Positions 26,677-34,499 of a DNA stretch of 64,000 bases are shown here, one piece after another. Every line of letters begins with the position of its first letter. Within the stretch, counting starts at the first letter, position 1. The notes under the pieces were generated by a model. It did no database searches, was not told the DNA's origin, and saw nothing but the letters and a program-made list of their open reading frames with translations. Origin of the DNA: Thiocapsa imhoffii (lineage in GTDB: Bacteria; Pseudomonadota; Gammaproteobacteria; Chromatiales; Chromatiaceae). Made by a program: the position numbers and the translations under genes. The stretch covers positions 106,951-170,950 of the forward strand of contig NZ_NRSD01000008.1 in assembly GCF_016583985.1 (NCBI RefSeq), in the 5' to 3' direction.

Positions 26677-27159
26677 ATGATGGAAGACAAGAAACTCGCA
26701 ATCATCGCCACGAAGGGCTCTCTCGACTGGGCCTATCCCCCCTTTATCCTGGCCTCGACCGCATCGGCGCTGGGCTATGAGACCCAGATCTTTTTCCCCT
26801 TCTACGGCCTACAGTTACTGAAGAAGAAGCTCGCGCTCGAGGTCACCCCGCTCGGCAATCCCGGGATGCCCATGCCCATGGGAATGGACAAGTGGTTTCC
26901 GGTGCTGGGCATGGCGCTCCCCGGCATGCAGTCGATGATGACCGCGATGATGAAGAAAAAGATGAAGGACAAGGGGGTCGCGAGTGTCGAGGAGCTGCGC
27001 GATCTGTGCCAAGAGGCTGAAGTCAAGCTGATCGCCTGTCAGATGACGGTCGACCTGTTCGACATGGATCATGCGGATTTCATCGATGGCGTCGAGTATG
27101 CGGGCGCCGCCGCCTTCTTCGAGTTCGCGGGCCAGAGCGACATCTGTCTCTATATCTGA
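26677..27159 (+). CDS. dsrE2: DsrE2-family sulfurtransferase-like protein
   Basis: DsrE2 proteins accompany rhd and tusA in sulfur oxidizers and are thought to bind sulfur from TusA. This one has 160 residues, an opening KLAIIATKGSLDWAYPPFIL, a Met/Pro-rich hydrophobic loop at about 58-95, and cysteines at 111 and 121 that fit the conserved pair, plus Cys157. The hydrophobic middle may associate with the membrane. GAGGAGG lies just before two adjacent ATG codons (26677, 26680); either may be used. Confidence 0.9.
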   Translation: MMEDKKLAIIATKGSLDWAYPPFILASTASALGYETQIFFPFYGLQLLKKKLALEVTPLGNPGMPMPMGMDKWFPVLGMALPGMQSMMTAMMKKKMKDKGVASVEELRDLCQEAEVKLIACQMTVDLFDMDHADFIDGVEYAGAAAFFEFAGQSDICLYI

Positions 27160-27172
27160 GGCATCACCATTC

Positions 27173-27195
27173 TGGAACGGAGGCTATCCGTTCCA
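27173..27195 (+). terminator. Hairpin after dsrE2
   Basis: A perfect 9-base stem (TGGAACGGA / TCCGTTCCA) with a 5-base loop begins 13 bases after the dsrE2 stop. There is no T-run, so it may stabilise the 3' end or act as a weak terminator rather than a classic intrinsic one. Confidence 0.45.
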
Positions 27196-27265
27196 GTCGC
27201 GGCCACCATCCCCGCCTGTTCCTATGATGATCCGAACGCTTGTGTCTTGCGCTCGGGTGCCTGAA

Positions 27266-27291
27266 CAGGATCGACCGCCGGGTCGATCCTG
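27266..27291. repeat. Perfect 11-bp inverted repeat, REP-like
   Basis: CAGGATCGACC and its exact complement GGTCGATCCTG flank a 4-base loop (GCCG). It lies between the convergent dsrE2 and fadL-type genes and could form a bidirectional hairpin. There is no T-run. The palindrome and its place between gene ends resemble extragenic palindromic elements, but no second copy was found in this window. Confidence 0.5.
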
Positions 27292-27386
27292 CTCCCACAA
27301 TCCCACCGCTTGCGCGGCAACCACATCAAGTGTGACGTACCGAGGTGACGGCTGCCGTCCTCGTCGGTTGCGCCCCGGGCGCGGGC

Positions 27387-28679
27387 TCAAAACACCTTGC
27401 TGATCTCAAGCCCCACGAGGTGTGCATCCATTTTGTAATCTCCATTGAGCGCCGAGGTTCCATTGATGTCCCCTGCAAGGCTCGGTTTAGTGCTGCGATA
27501 CGACCGCTCCTTGGCCTTGACGTACAGATAACCGGCCTCCACCGAGAACCCTTGCCCGAGTTGCTGCACGAAGCCCAGCCCGAAGAGTTGACGGTCGTTG
27601 TCGGGGACCCGCGCACTGAAATGGTCATCCCGCTGGCCGGTCTCGTCATAGGAGTAGCCGAACCGCAACCCGGTCTGGGGACGGATCTGGTAAGTCAATC
27701 CGAACCGATAGGCATTGGCGTCGCGCCAGGCGTTGGTGTCGCTGAAGATGGCGTTGCCCAGGCGCTGTCCCTTGATCTCAAGTCGGTTGAACGCACTCCA
27801 GCCGGTCCGCGTCCAGTCAAACTCGGCCGCCAGCGCGTCGGTGAAGCGATAGCGCACGCCGAGTTGGAGGCGCCACGGCAGATTCAGATCAACCCGCGCC
27901 CGTTCGGCGGGTGGCAAGCGACCGATCGCAACCAGGGTCGGGCTCCAGGGCTGATAGTCGCCCTCCAGTCCAATCGTTGCGCCGGAGCGAAAGGCGGCGC
28001 CGACACTCCAGTCCTGGGCGCGGTAGAGCAGGCTGGCGTTGAAGCCGAGGTCGGCACCATCGCCGATCAAGCTGGCCGTGGTCGAGTCGAGCTGGGCTGT
28101 TTTCACCCAATAGATGTCGAGTCCGAAGGCCAGGCTCAGGTGTTCGTCCACCCGATAGGCCAGGCTCGGCGCGAGATCGAGGATTTCGAGTTTGCTGGTG
28201 GTCGGATGCCCCCGCGGAACCTCGGGGTCGAGGGGGGGCGGGACCGGGATACGGACAGTTCCACTCAGGGCTGGGAAGGTCCCATCGGCCCACCGGGTCT
28301 CGAGCCCAAAGGGCGCGCTCAAGCCCAATCCAAAGCGCCATCTCTCGTCGATCTTGAGTGCGCTGTAGAAGATGGGTGCCGCCACCCACGCCGCCCCTTG
28401 GCTGTCATGCTGGCCGGAGGCGGTGGTGACACTGAAATTCGGCCCGATCAGGAGGGAGCCTAGGGCCACGCTTGAGCGCTCGTGAAAGCCCATGGCGGCG
28501 GGGTTATAGGCAAAGGCTCCGATCTCATCAGGGTTGGCGACCAGGGCGTTTGCGAGCCCAACGCCAGCACTGGATGCCTCGGGCAGGGAGAAGCCGGATG
28601 CCAGGGCCGAGGTTGGCGCGAGCAGCATGCTGGCGATGGTGAGTCTGGTGATCGAGTGATGCCTGATCCAACGGCTCAT
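27387..28679 (-). CDS. OmpP1/FadL-family outer-membrane transport protein
   Basis: This 430-residue outer-membrane beta-barrel belongs to the FadL family, which moves long-chain fatty acids or other hydrophobic compounds. A signal peptide ends at about ALAS, followed by the FadL N-terminal plug signature GFSLPEASSAGVGLANAL and AYNPAAMG. The last residue is Phe (EISKVF), as in Bam-inserted barrels, and alternating strands run through the C-terminal half. The ATG at 28679 is the start that gives a proper signal peptide. The substrate is unknown. Confidence 0.88.
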   Translation of the reverse strand: MSRWIRHHSITRLTIASMLLAPTSALASGFSLPEASSAGVGLANALVANPDEIGAFAYNPAAMGFHERSSVALGSLLIGPNFSVTTASGQHDSQGAAWVAAPIFYSALKIDERWRFGLGLSAPFGLETRWADGTFPALSGTVRIPVPPPLDPEVPRGHPTTSKLEILDLAPSLAYRVDEHLSLAFGLDIYWVKTAQLDSTTASLIGDGADLGFNASLLYRAQDWSVGAAFRSGATIGLEGDYQPWSPTLVAIGRLPPAERARVDLNLPWRLQLGVRYRFTDALAAEFDWTRTGWSAFNRLEIKGQRLGNAIFSDTNAWRDANAYRFGLTYQIRPQTGLRFGYSYDETGQRDDHFSARVPDNDRQLFGLGFVQQLGQGFSVEAGYLYVKAKERSYRSTKPSLAGDINGTSALNGDYKMDAHLVGLEISKVF

Positions 28680-29124
28680 GTGGTGTGCCCTGTATTCCCA
28701 GTCGCTGTTCGAGCGCGCTCGGTTGTCACTGCGTGAGCAACGGAACGCCGTTGATCGATCCATAAAATGGCTCGCAAATCAGTCATATCGTGTACATCAT
28801 GGCGCCTCATGGAGTTCAATCGATTCGGTGGCACCGCTTATTCAAGAGGCTCCGGTGACCCTGTTAGGGTTGATTGTTCACAAATAGTGTTGATCAGGGT
28901 CGCCTAGATGGCAAGGCTAATCGGATGATCCCATCGATTCAAGCCTTCGGATGGTGGTCGGTTGGGTGGCCGGCTGAGTCTGGTGTCGGGACGTGCCCTA
29001 CGCTCGGACAGCGCTTGGCTGAGGTACCGTGCATTCTGGGCGCCTGCGCGTGGCGCGGGGTGGCTGTCTGTGATATAAATTGCGTTTATTTAGCCATCGT
29101 CGCCGCCGACCTGTCCTGATCGAG
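28680..29124. other. Divergent intergenic region between fadL-type and lysR-type genes
   Basis: This 445-base gap is somewhat A/T-richer than its flanks. It holds a LysR-type operator candidate close to the lysR start and a 7-base inverted repeat GACCCTG (28857-28863) / CAGGGTC (28895-28901). I see no coding frame with a ribosome site. The promoter of the porin gene was not identified. Confidence 0.45.
29075..29089 (+). promoter_or_regulatory. LysR-type operator (T-N11-A dyad)
   Basis: ATAAA-TTGCG-TTTAT is a perfect interrupted palindrome 35 bases upstream of the lysR ATG and contains the T-N11-A core typical of LysR-type binding sites. It overlaps a TATAAA at 29074-29079 that could be a -10 element, which would suit autorepression. 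Confidence 0.5.
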
Positions 29125-30027
29125 ATGGCAGACCGCAGACTCCAGGTTTTCCACACTGTCGCCCGGCTGTTGAGCTTTACGAAGGCCGCCGAGGTGCTGC
29201 ACATGACGCAACCGGCGGTGACCTTCCAGATCCGTCAGCTTGAGGAGCATTTCAATACGCGACTGTTCGACCGCACCCATAACAAGATTAGCTTGACCGA
29301 CGCGGGAGAGACCGTGTTCGCGTCAGCGGAACGCATCTTCGAACTCTATGCGGAAATGGAAAACGCGGTCGGTGCGATTACCGGGGAGGTGACCGGGGCA
29401 CTCGCCATTGGAGCCAGTACGACGATCGCCGAATACATGCTGCCGACCCTCCTTGGCGACTTCAAGAAACGCTACCCGGAGATCAGTATTCACCTCAAGG
29501 TGTCGAACACCGAGGGGATCGTCTCGATGGTCGAGAACAATGCCATCGATCTCGGCGTGGTCGAGGCCCCGGTTGGCAATAAGAACCTGGTCGTGGAGCA
29601 CTGCAAGCGCGATCAACTCTTCGCGATCATGCCACCGGGCCATGCCTTGACGCGTTGTGAGCGTGTGAAGTTCGATCAGCTGCTCGAGTATCCGTTTATC
29701 TGCCGGGAGGAGGGGTCGGGCACGCGCGAGGTGATCAATGACTACCTCAATCTGCAACAAGGCTGTCAATCATCGCTGAAGGTGGCGATGGAACTGGGCA
29801 GTCCGGAAGCCGTTAAGGGGGCTGTCGAAGCTGGGATGGGCGTGTCCGTCGTCTCTGGCGCGACCATCCAAAAGGAGTTGAAGCTGGGGACCTTGGTCGC
29901 ACTTCAGTTGGATCCACCCCTCGATCGGCCATTCTCGTTCGTGCATCAGAAGCAGAAATTCAGGTTGCGCGTCATGGATGAGTTGCTCGAGTTCGCCCGG
30001 GCCTACTGCCGCTCCTACGACACCTGA
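29125..30027 (+). CDS. LysR-family transcriptional regulator
   Basis: This regulator has 300 residues. The N-terminal winged helix-turn-helix (about 1-60) contains FHTVARLLSFTKAAEVLHMTQPAVTFQIRQLEEHF, seen here in parts: SFTKAAEVLHMTQPAVTFQI is the recognition region. The effector-binding domain follows (about 90-295), with TTIAEYMLPTLLGDFKKRYP and REEGSGTREV. It resembles the CysB/CbbR-like branch of LysR proteins, but the effector is unknown. The ATG at 29125 gives a standard N-terminus. The flanking operator candidate suggests autoregulation, and the divergent porin gene is a possible target. Confidence 0.9.
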   Translation: MADRRLQVFHTVARLLSFTKAAEVLHMTQPAVTFQIRQLEEHFNTRLFDRTHNKISLTDAGETVFASAERIFELYAEMENAVGAITGEVTGALAIGASTTIAEYMLPTLLGDFKKRYPEISIHLKVSNTEGIVSMVENNAIDLGVVEAPVGNKNLVVEHCKRDQLFAIMPPGHALTRCERVKFDQLLEYPFICREEGSGTREVINDYLNLQQGCQSSLKVAMELGSPEAVKGAVEAGMGVSVVSGATIQKELKLGTLVALQLDPPLDRPFSFVHQKQKFRLRVMDELLEFARAYCRSYDT

Positions 30028-30140
30028 AGGCTCCGCATGTTGCCGTTATCTTCACGTCCAACCCTTGCGAAACAGGGGGCGCCGATGGTGTCTCGCGCAG
30101 CCGGTTGCGCCCGTCCGACCGCGGCGGGGTGCCTAAGCCG

Positions 30141-30539
30141 ATGACTGAGTTCCGTCGATCCTCGCCTGCCGAGCGCCGGCTGTTGCGGGTCTTCAATCAA
30201 CTGGAGACCGCTCAGCGCGAGACCCTGTTGAGCTTCGCTGAATTCCTCCTCCAGCAAGCACGCGCCGACCGGGTGCAACCGCCTGCGCTTGCGGAGCCGA
30301 CCCCGATCCCCCGTCCGGAGAGCGAAAGCGTGGTCGCGGCGATTCGGCGTCTGTCGCAAACCTATGCGATGCTCGATCGTGGTCCGATGCTCAATGAGAC
30401 CTCGGCGCTGATGTCCGCCCATGTGCTGCAAGGACGCGCGGCGGCCGAGGTCATTGATGAGCTGGAAGGATTGTTCGCGCGTTATTACCAGGATTATCGA
30501 GCCAGCCACCACTCGACAGGTTCGCCCTCGAACACATGA
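30141..30539 (+). CDS. Small hypothetical protein upstream of AI-2E-type permease
   Basis: I do not recognise this 132-residue protein. It is soluble and helical, with an N-terminal block FRRSSPAERRLLRVFNQLETAQRETLLSFAEFL visible in parts (RETLLSFAEFLLQQA), a Pro-rich middle, and a C-terminal helical stretch ending in LFARYYQDYRA. Its stop overlaps the next start (ATGA), so it is translationally coupled to the permease and probably functions with it. Confidence 0.72.
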   Translation: MTEFRRSSPAERRLLRVFNQLETAQRETLLSFAEFLLQQARADRVQPPALAEPTPIPRPESESVVAAIRRLSQTYAMLDRGPMLNETSALMSAHVLQGRAAAEVIDELEGLFARYYQDYRASHHSTGSPSNT

Positions 30540-31606
30540 AAATCGTCGCGGATTGGTTTCGGCGTTATTTCTCGGACCCCCAGATCATCTTTTTGGGGGT
30601 CCTGCTGCTGATCGTGTTCGCGGTGTTGCTCACCTTGGGGAACATGCTCACGCCGGTGTTGGCCAGCATCGTCATCGCCTATCTGCTCGAGGGGCTGGTG
30701 TGTCAACTGCAGCGCCGGGGTTGGCCGCGGTTACCGAGTGTCATCCTGATCTATATCGCATTTCTGGTCTTCGTGGCCTTGGTGCTCTTCGGCGTCATGC
30801 CACTGGTGTCGCGGCAGATCACTGAATTGGTGCAGCAATTGCCCTCCATGATCTCAGTCAGCGCCGCGGCGTTGCTGGATCTGCCGGCGCGTTATCCCGA
30901 CCTGGTGACCGAGGCACAGATCGCCGAGCTGATCGGCGCGATCCGCGCCGAGACCGTGTTGTTCGGTCAGCGCGTGCTGTCCTGGTCATTGGCGAGTGTC
31001 GTGGGGATCATCACCATTTTGGTCTATCTGATCCTGATGCCGCTGTTGGTCTTCTTCTTCATGAAGGACAAGGATCTGATCTTGAGCTGGTTCCGGCGCT
31101 TTCTACCGCGCCATCGCACGATCGTGAATGTGATTTGGAAGGATGTCGACCGTCAGATCTCGAATTACATTCGCGGCAAGGCCTGGGAGATTCTCATCGT
31201 ATGGGCGGTGAGCTACGCCACCTTCTACGCCTTTGGTCTGAAGTACGCGATGCTGTTGTCCTTACTCGTGGGCTTGTCGGTGATCATCCCCTTCGTCGGG
31301 GCCGCGGTGGTGACCATCCCCGTGCTGTTGGTCGCTTGGTTCCAATGGAGCTGGACACCGCCGTTCATCTGGCTCGCCGTCGCCTACTTCATCATTCAAG
31401 CACTCGATGGCAATGTGCTCGTGCCTCTGCTGTTCTCCGAGGTCGTTAATCTCCATCCCGTTGCCATCATCGTCGCGATTCTGGTGTTTGGCGGCATTTG
31501 GGGGTTTTGGGGCATCTTCTTTGCCATTCCGCTCGCCACACTGGTCCAGGCGATTCTGAGCGCCTGGCCCGTTCCTCCCGACGAGTCGGCTGATGTCCTG
31601 CCTTGA
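30536..31606 (+). CDS. AI-2E/PerM-family permease
   Basis: This 356-residue integral membrane protein belongs to the PerM/AI-2E exporter family, with about eight hydrophobic segments and the family blocks NMLTPVLASIVIAYLLEG, LMPLLVFFFMKDKD and GLSVIIPFVGAAVVTIP, then DGNVLVPLLFSEVVNLHP. Some members act as Na+/H+ antiporters and others were proposed to export autoinducer-2; substrate cannot be assigned here. It is coupled to the small protein upstream, and the HtrA-type gene starts 20 bases after it. Confidence 0.88.
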   Translation: MKIVADWFRRYFSDPQIIFLGVLLLIVFAVLLTLGNMLTPVLASIVIAYLLEGLVCQLQRRGWPRLPSVILIYIAFLVFVALVLFGVMPLVSRQITELVQQLPSMISVSAAALLDLPARYPDLVTEAQIAELIGAIRAETVLFGQRVLSWSLASVVGIITILVYLILMPLLVFFFMKDKDLILSWFRRFLPRHRTIVNVIWKDVDRQISNYIRGKAWEILIVWAVSYATFYAFGLKYAMLLSLLVGLSVIIPFVGAAVVTIPVLLVAWFQWSWTPPFIWLAVAYFIIQALDGNVLVPLLFSEVVNLHPVAIIVAILVFGGIWGFWGIFFAIPLATLVQAILSAWPVPPDESADVLP

Positions 31607-31626
31607 CCCTTTCTGATGATTCGCCA

Positions 31627-32733
31627 ATGCATGCCTTCGCGCTAAGCCGTTTCCTGTTTTGGTTCGTGATCTTCTTCCTGATCGCCCTGGCGAGTCGGCC
31701 ATGGGTCGAGTCGCTGCTGATCCGCTACGAGGCCGAGCCGCGGCCGGTCCTCGCGCGCGGCGAGCTGGCCGCGGATGAGCAGTCGACGATTGCCATCTTT
31801 GAATCCGTGAGCCCCGCGGTTGTCTACATCACGACCTCGGGGCGGATCCTCGATCTGCTGTCGCGCAATCTTCTGGAGGTTCCACGGGGCACGGGCAGTG
31901 GGTTCGTCTGGGATCGCTCTGGCCATGTCGTGACCAACTATCATGTCGTTGCTGGTGTGCAGTCGACCTATGTCCGTCTTGCCAATCAGCGCAGCTATCA
32001 GGCGGCCTTGGTTGGGGTCAGTCCCGAGCACGATATTGCTGTGTTGCGCATCGATACGGGCGGGCGCGGCCTGGAGCCGGTTCCGATCGGCTCGAGTCAC
32101 GACCTGAAGGTCGGGCAGAAGGTGTTCGCGATCGGCAACCCGTTTGGTCTGGATTATTCCTTGACGGCGGGGGTGATCTCCGCGCTCGATCGGACGATTC
32201 CCTCCGAGGATGGTCGGCGGATCGAGCACTTGATCCAGACCGACGCCGCGATCAATCCGGGCAACTCCGGCGGTCCACTGATCGATAGCGCGGGCCGTGT
32301 GATCGGTATGAATACGGCGATCTTCAGTCCGTCGGGCAATTTTGCCGGCATCGGCTTTGCCGTGCCGGTCGATACCATCAATCGCATCGTCCCACGCTTG
32401 ATCGCCTACGGTCGTTATGTGCGCCCATCGCTCGGGATCATCACCGATCGCGACCTCAGCCCACGTCTGCTCGAGGGGCGCGGCCTCACGGGCGTGGTGG
32501 TCTTACGTGTGCAGGAAGGCTCGCCGGCGGAACGGGCCGGTTTGCAATCAGCGCGCATCAACATCGACGGGACCTTGATGACAGCCGATGTCATCCTCGC
32601 GGTCAATGACATACCCGTCGATTCAGTCGAACGTCTCCTGACGACCCTCGAGTCCTTCCTGATCGGTGACCGCGTGACGCTGCGCATCGATCGCGCGGGC
32701 CGTCTCATCGAGGTGGAGGTGGTGCTGGGTTGA
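31627..32733 (+). CDS. HtrA/DegS-like trypsin-type serine protease with PDZ domain
   Basis: This 368-residue periplasmic protease is anchored by one N-terminal transmembrane segment (about residues 8-24). The catalytic triad is His106 (TNYHVV), Asp136 (EHDIAVL) and Ser214 (PGNSGGP), followed by one PDZ domain (about 265-365) with GSPAERAGL and DVILAVNDIPV. One PDZ domain and a membrane anchor resemble DegS, which triggers the sigma-E response, but other roles in protein quality control are possible. ATG at 31627 is preferred over TTG at 31603. Confidence 0.9.
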   Translation: MHAFALSRFLFWFVIFFLIALASRPWVESLLIRYEAEPRPVLARGELAADEQSTIAIFESVSPAVVYITTSGRILDLLSRNLLEVPRGTGSGFVWDRSGHVVTNYHVVAGVQSTYVRLANQRSYQAALVGVSPEHDIAVLRIDTGGRGLEPVPIGSSHDLKVGQKVFAIGNPFGLDYSLTAGVISALDRTIPSEDGRRIEHLIQTDAAINPGNSGGPLIDSAGRVIGMNTAIFSPSGNFAGIGFAVPVDTINRIVPRLIAYGRYVRPSLGIITDRDLSPRLLEGRGLTGVVVLRVQEGSPAERAGLQSARINIDGTLMTADVILAVNDIPVDSVERLLTTLESFLIGDRVTLRIDRAGRLIEVEVVLG

Positions 32734-32833
32734 GCGCTCCGGACACTCGGCCCGCGCGCGTGGGACTCCTGGTCTCCGTGGGGCGTGAGTCGGCTGCGTC
32801 GGGCGGGGGTTGGGACAGGAACCCGATCGTGAC

Positions 32834-32871
32834 GGCCCCCAGGGCGCCTACAGAGCGCCCTATCGGGGGCC
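32834..32871. other. GC-rich hairpin element
   Basis: Two nested arms, GGCCCCC/GGGGGCC and GGGCGC/GCGCCC, form a 13-base-pair stem with a small internal loop and a 7-base terminal loop. It lies 100 bases after the HtrA-type gene in the gap before a convergent gene. No T-run follows on either strand. It could act as a bidirectional transcription block or be an extragenic palindrome. Confidence 0.5.
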
Positions 32872-32966
32872 GCGGATGTCCGCGGCCCTGCTGGTGTTGC
32901 GAGTGAGCCCGATGCCGAGCTTAAGAAGGAAGCTGGCGGATCGCTTTGTCGGGCGAGTCAGACCGA

Positions 32967-33224
32967 TCAGTTGAGGCCGCACATGCCGCCAGGACAACAG
33001 GCTCCCGTCGAGCACGCCGGGGCGGTTCCACTGCCGAGGTTGCGACTCGATACCAGATTTCCACCCGTCGCCAGGCGGTGCACGGGGGCATCAGCCGGGG
33101 TCTCGCCGAGTGGGGTGCCGGTGCGCTCGCACACTTCCCCCCAGTTCGCGAGGTTCTCACTCATTCGGTGTGTGACTTCGACGATGCGGTCATTGGACTC
33201 GCAACGATAATCATAGGTGGGCAT
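32967..33224 (-). CDS. FmdB-like small protein with degenerate zinc ribbon
   Basis: This 85-residue protein starts with MPTYDYRC, the hallmark of FmdB-type zinc-ribbon proteins, but the second CxxC knuckle is replaced (CESND and a single Cys in WGEVCERTG), and a Cys-rich end appears instead (ACSTGACCPGGMCGLN). It therefore cannot form the usual four-cysteine ribbon; the C-terminal five cysteines might bind metal or form disulfides. The ATG at 33224 is the family start. Similar FmdB-like variants are known in related bacteria, to my recollection. Function is unknown. Confidence 0.75.
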   Translation of the reverse strand: MPTYDYRCESNDRIVEVTHRMSENLANWGEVCERTGTPLGETPADAPVHRLATGGNLVSSRNLGSGTAPACSTGACCPGGMCGLN

Positions 33225-33367
33225 CGCTGAGCTCCTTGGAATATCGATCATTGCTAATACGATCATTATATCCACCGCTCGAGTGTCGACAAGAGGCTCG
33301 ATCGAACCACGTCCTCCGGGGTCTGCCCAGGGTTGGGCGGCGGCGGGTGAGGGCGGATGGTCCAGTT

Positions 33368-33712
33368 CTAGGTCGCATCGCCGGGGTCGGTCTGATCGTG
33401 TTCCCGGGCCGCTCGTTTGCGAAACACGGCCATTTCCTTGGCGGCTTGGACATCCCCCTTGCTCTGTGCGACGGCGATTCCCTGATCGAAGGCCGCGACC
33501 GCCTCGCTAGGGCGCCCAGCGGCCACGAGGGCCTTGCCATATTGTTTCCAGGCCGCGGAGTAACCCGGGTCGAGACGCACGGCCTCGGCCAGATGTGTCA
33601 GGGCCGCAACCGTCTGCCCCACCTTCAGATATTCGGCTCCCAGGCTGAAGCGGAGCAAGGCTGAATCTTGCCCCCGCTGCAGCATGGTCTCGCCTGTTTC
33701 GATCATTCCCAT
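33368..33712 (-). CDS. TPR-repeat protein
   Basis: This 114-residue protein carries about two to three tetratricopeptide repeats: LLRFSLGAEYLKVGQTVAAL, HLAEAVRLDPGYSAAWKQYG and KALVAAGRPSEAVAAFDQGI. Such repeats mediate protein-protein contacts. GGAG lies 6 bases before the ATG at 33712; other in-frame starts exist at 33724, 33718 and 33706. It has no signal peptide. The partner is unknown. Confidence 0.78.
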   Translation of the reverse strand: MGMIETGETMLQRGQDSALLRFSLGAEYLKVGQTVAALTHLAEAVRLDPGYSAAWKQYGKALVAAGRPSEAVAAFDQGIAVAQSKGDVQAAKEMAVFRKRAAREHDQTDPGDAT

Positions 33713-33792
33713 GGTCATCTCCAACCGGCGGCCGTGGCCGATTCAGTGCAACGGAATGCTTCAGCCCATGTGGGGTGCGCATCACATGTCAC

Positions 33793-34473
33793 TCAAGGTT
33801 GGGTGCAATCGCCGTGATGGCAAATGACCTCCAGGATCCGACCGTCATGGCAGGGGACGCGATGTCGTTCCCAATCGCTCCCGGACTGCGCGAGGATGGC
33901 GCCGCTGTGGCCGAGTTCGCAGCCCAGGGCGATGGCATAGCGCTCCGCGTAGTAGGCCCAGATCCCAACCGCGGCCTGCCGAGGTTCAGATGCTTGCCGC
34001 GGTTCGGGTGAGCGAACCGATGCACCCTGGGCACCCCGGCGCAGGTCCCAGCGGCGTCGCAGCGAGTTGAGGGCATTGTCGAGGTTTTCGGCGTAGCGCG
34101 CGGTGACATCGCTGGTCACTAAGCGATCATCGGCGCTCTGCACTTGCATGGCCTGCAGCAGTACGCGTGTTCCCATGGGTTCGTCCGAGAAGATCACCTG
34201 GATGCGAATCAGGGTCTTGGGTGCGCGGGGATCGTGGATGTCCTCATCCTCGATCAGGTGTTCCAAGTCGATGCTGTTCGTGGTGGCGTCAACCTGGACC
34301 CATCCGCTGGCGGTCGCCGAGGCCAACGCGACCTCGCGTGCCTCCTCCACCGTGGCTTGGAATAAGAGGATGCCGGGTCCAGCACGGGGTTGCGGAGCCG
34401 CTGCAATCTCGGCACTCAGGGCAAGGATCAAGAGCAGGCGGCCGGTCGTGGTCTTCAGCGCGACGGTCGCCAT
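33793..34473 (-). CDS. Exported protein, paralogue of the upstream lipoprotein
   Basis: This 226-residue protein has a signal peptide (likely cleaved after AEIAAA, about residue 25), an N-terminal domain of about 100 residues with the pattern AREVALASATASGW, a short linker, and a C-terminal module starting AYYAERYA with four cysteines (in LGC, RVPC, VIC and GDC). The same two-domain layout and all four cysteines recur in the next protein upstream, so the two arose by duplication. Function is unknown. It starts 26 bases after that gene's stop, so they form an operon. Confidence 0.72.
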   Translation of the reverse strand: MATVALKTTTGRLLLILALSAEIAAAPQPRAGPGILLFQATVEEAREVALASATASGWVQVDATTNSIDLEHLIEDEDIHDPRAPKTLIRIQVIFSDEPMGTRVLLQAMQVQSADDRLVTSDVTARYAENLDNALNSLRRRWDLRRGAQGASVRSPEPRQASEPRQAAVGIWAYYAERYAIALGCELGHSGAILAQSGSDWERHRVPCHDGRILEVICHHGDCTQP

Positions 34474-34499
34474 CGTGACGCGGGGGCGCGCGTCGTGCC

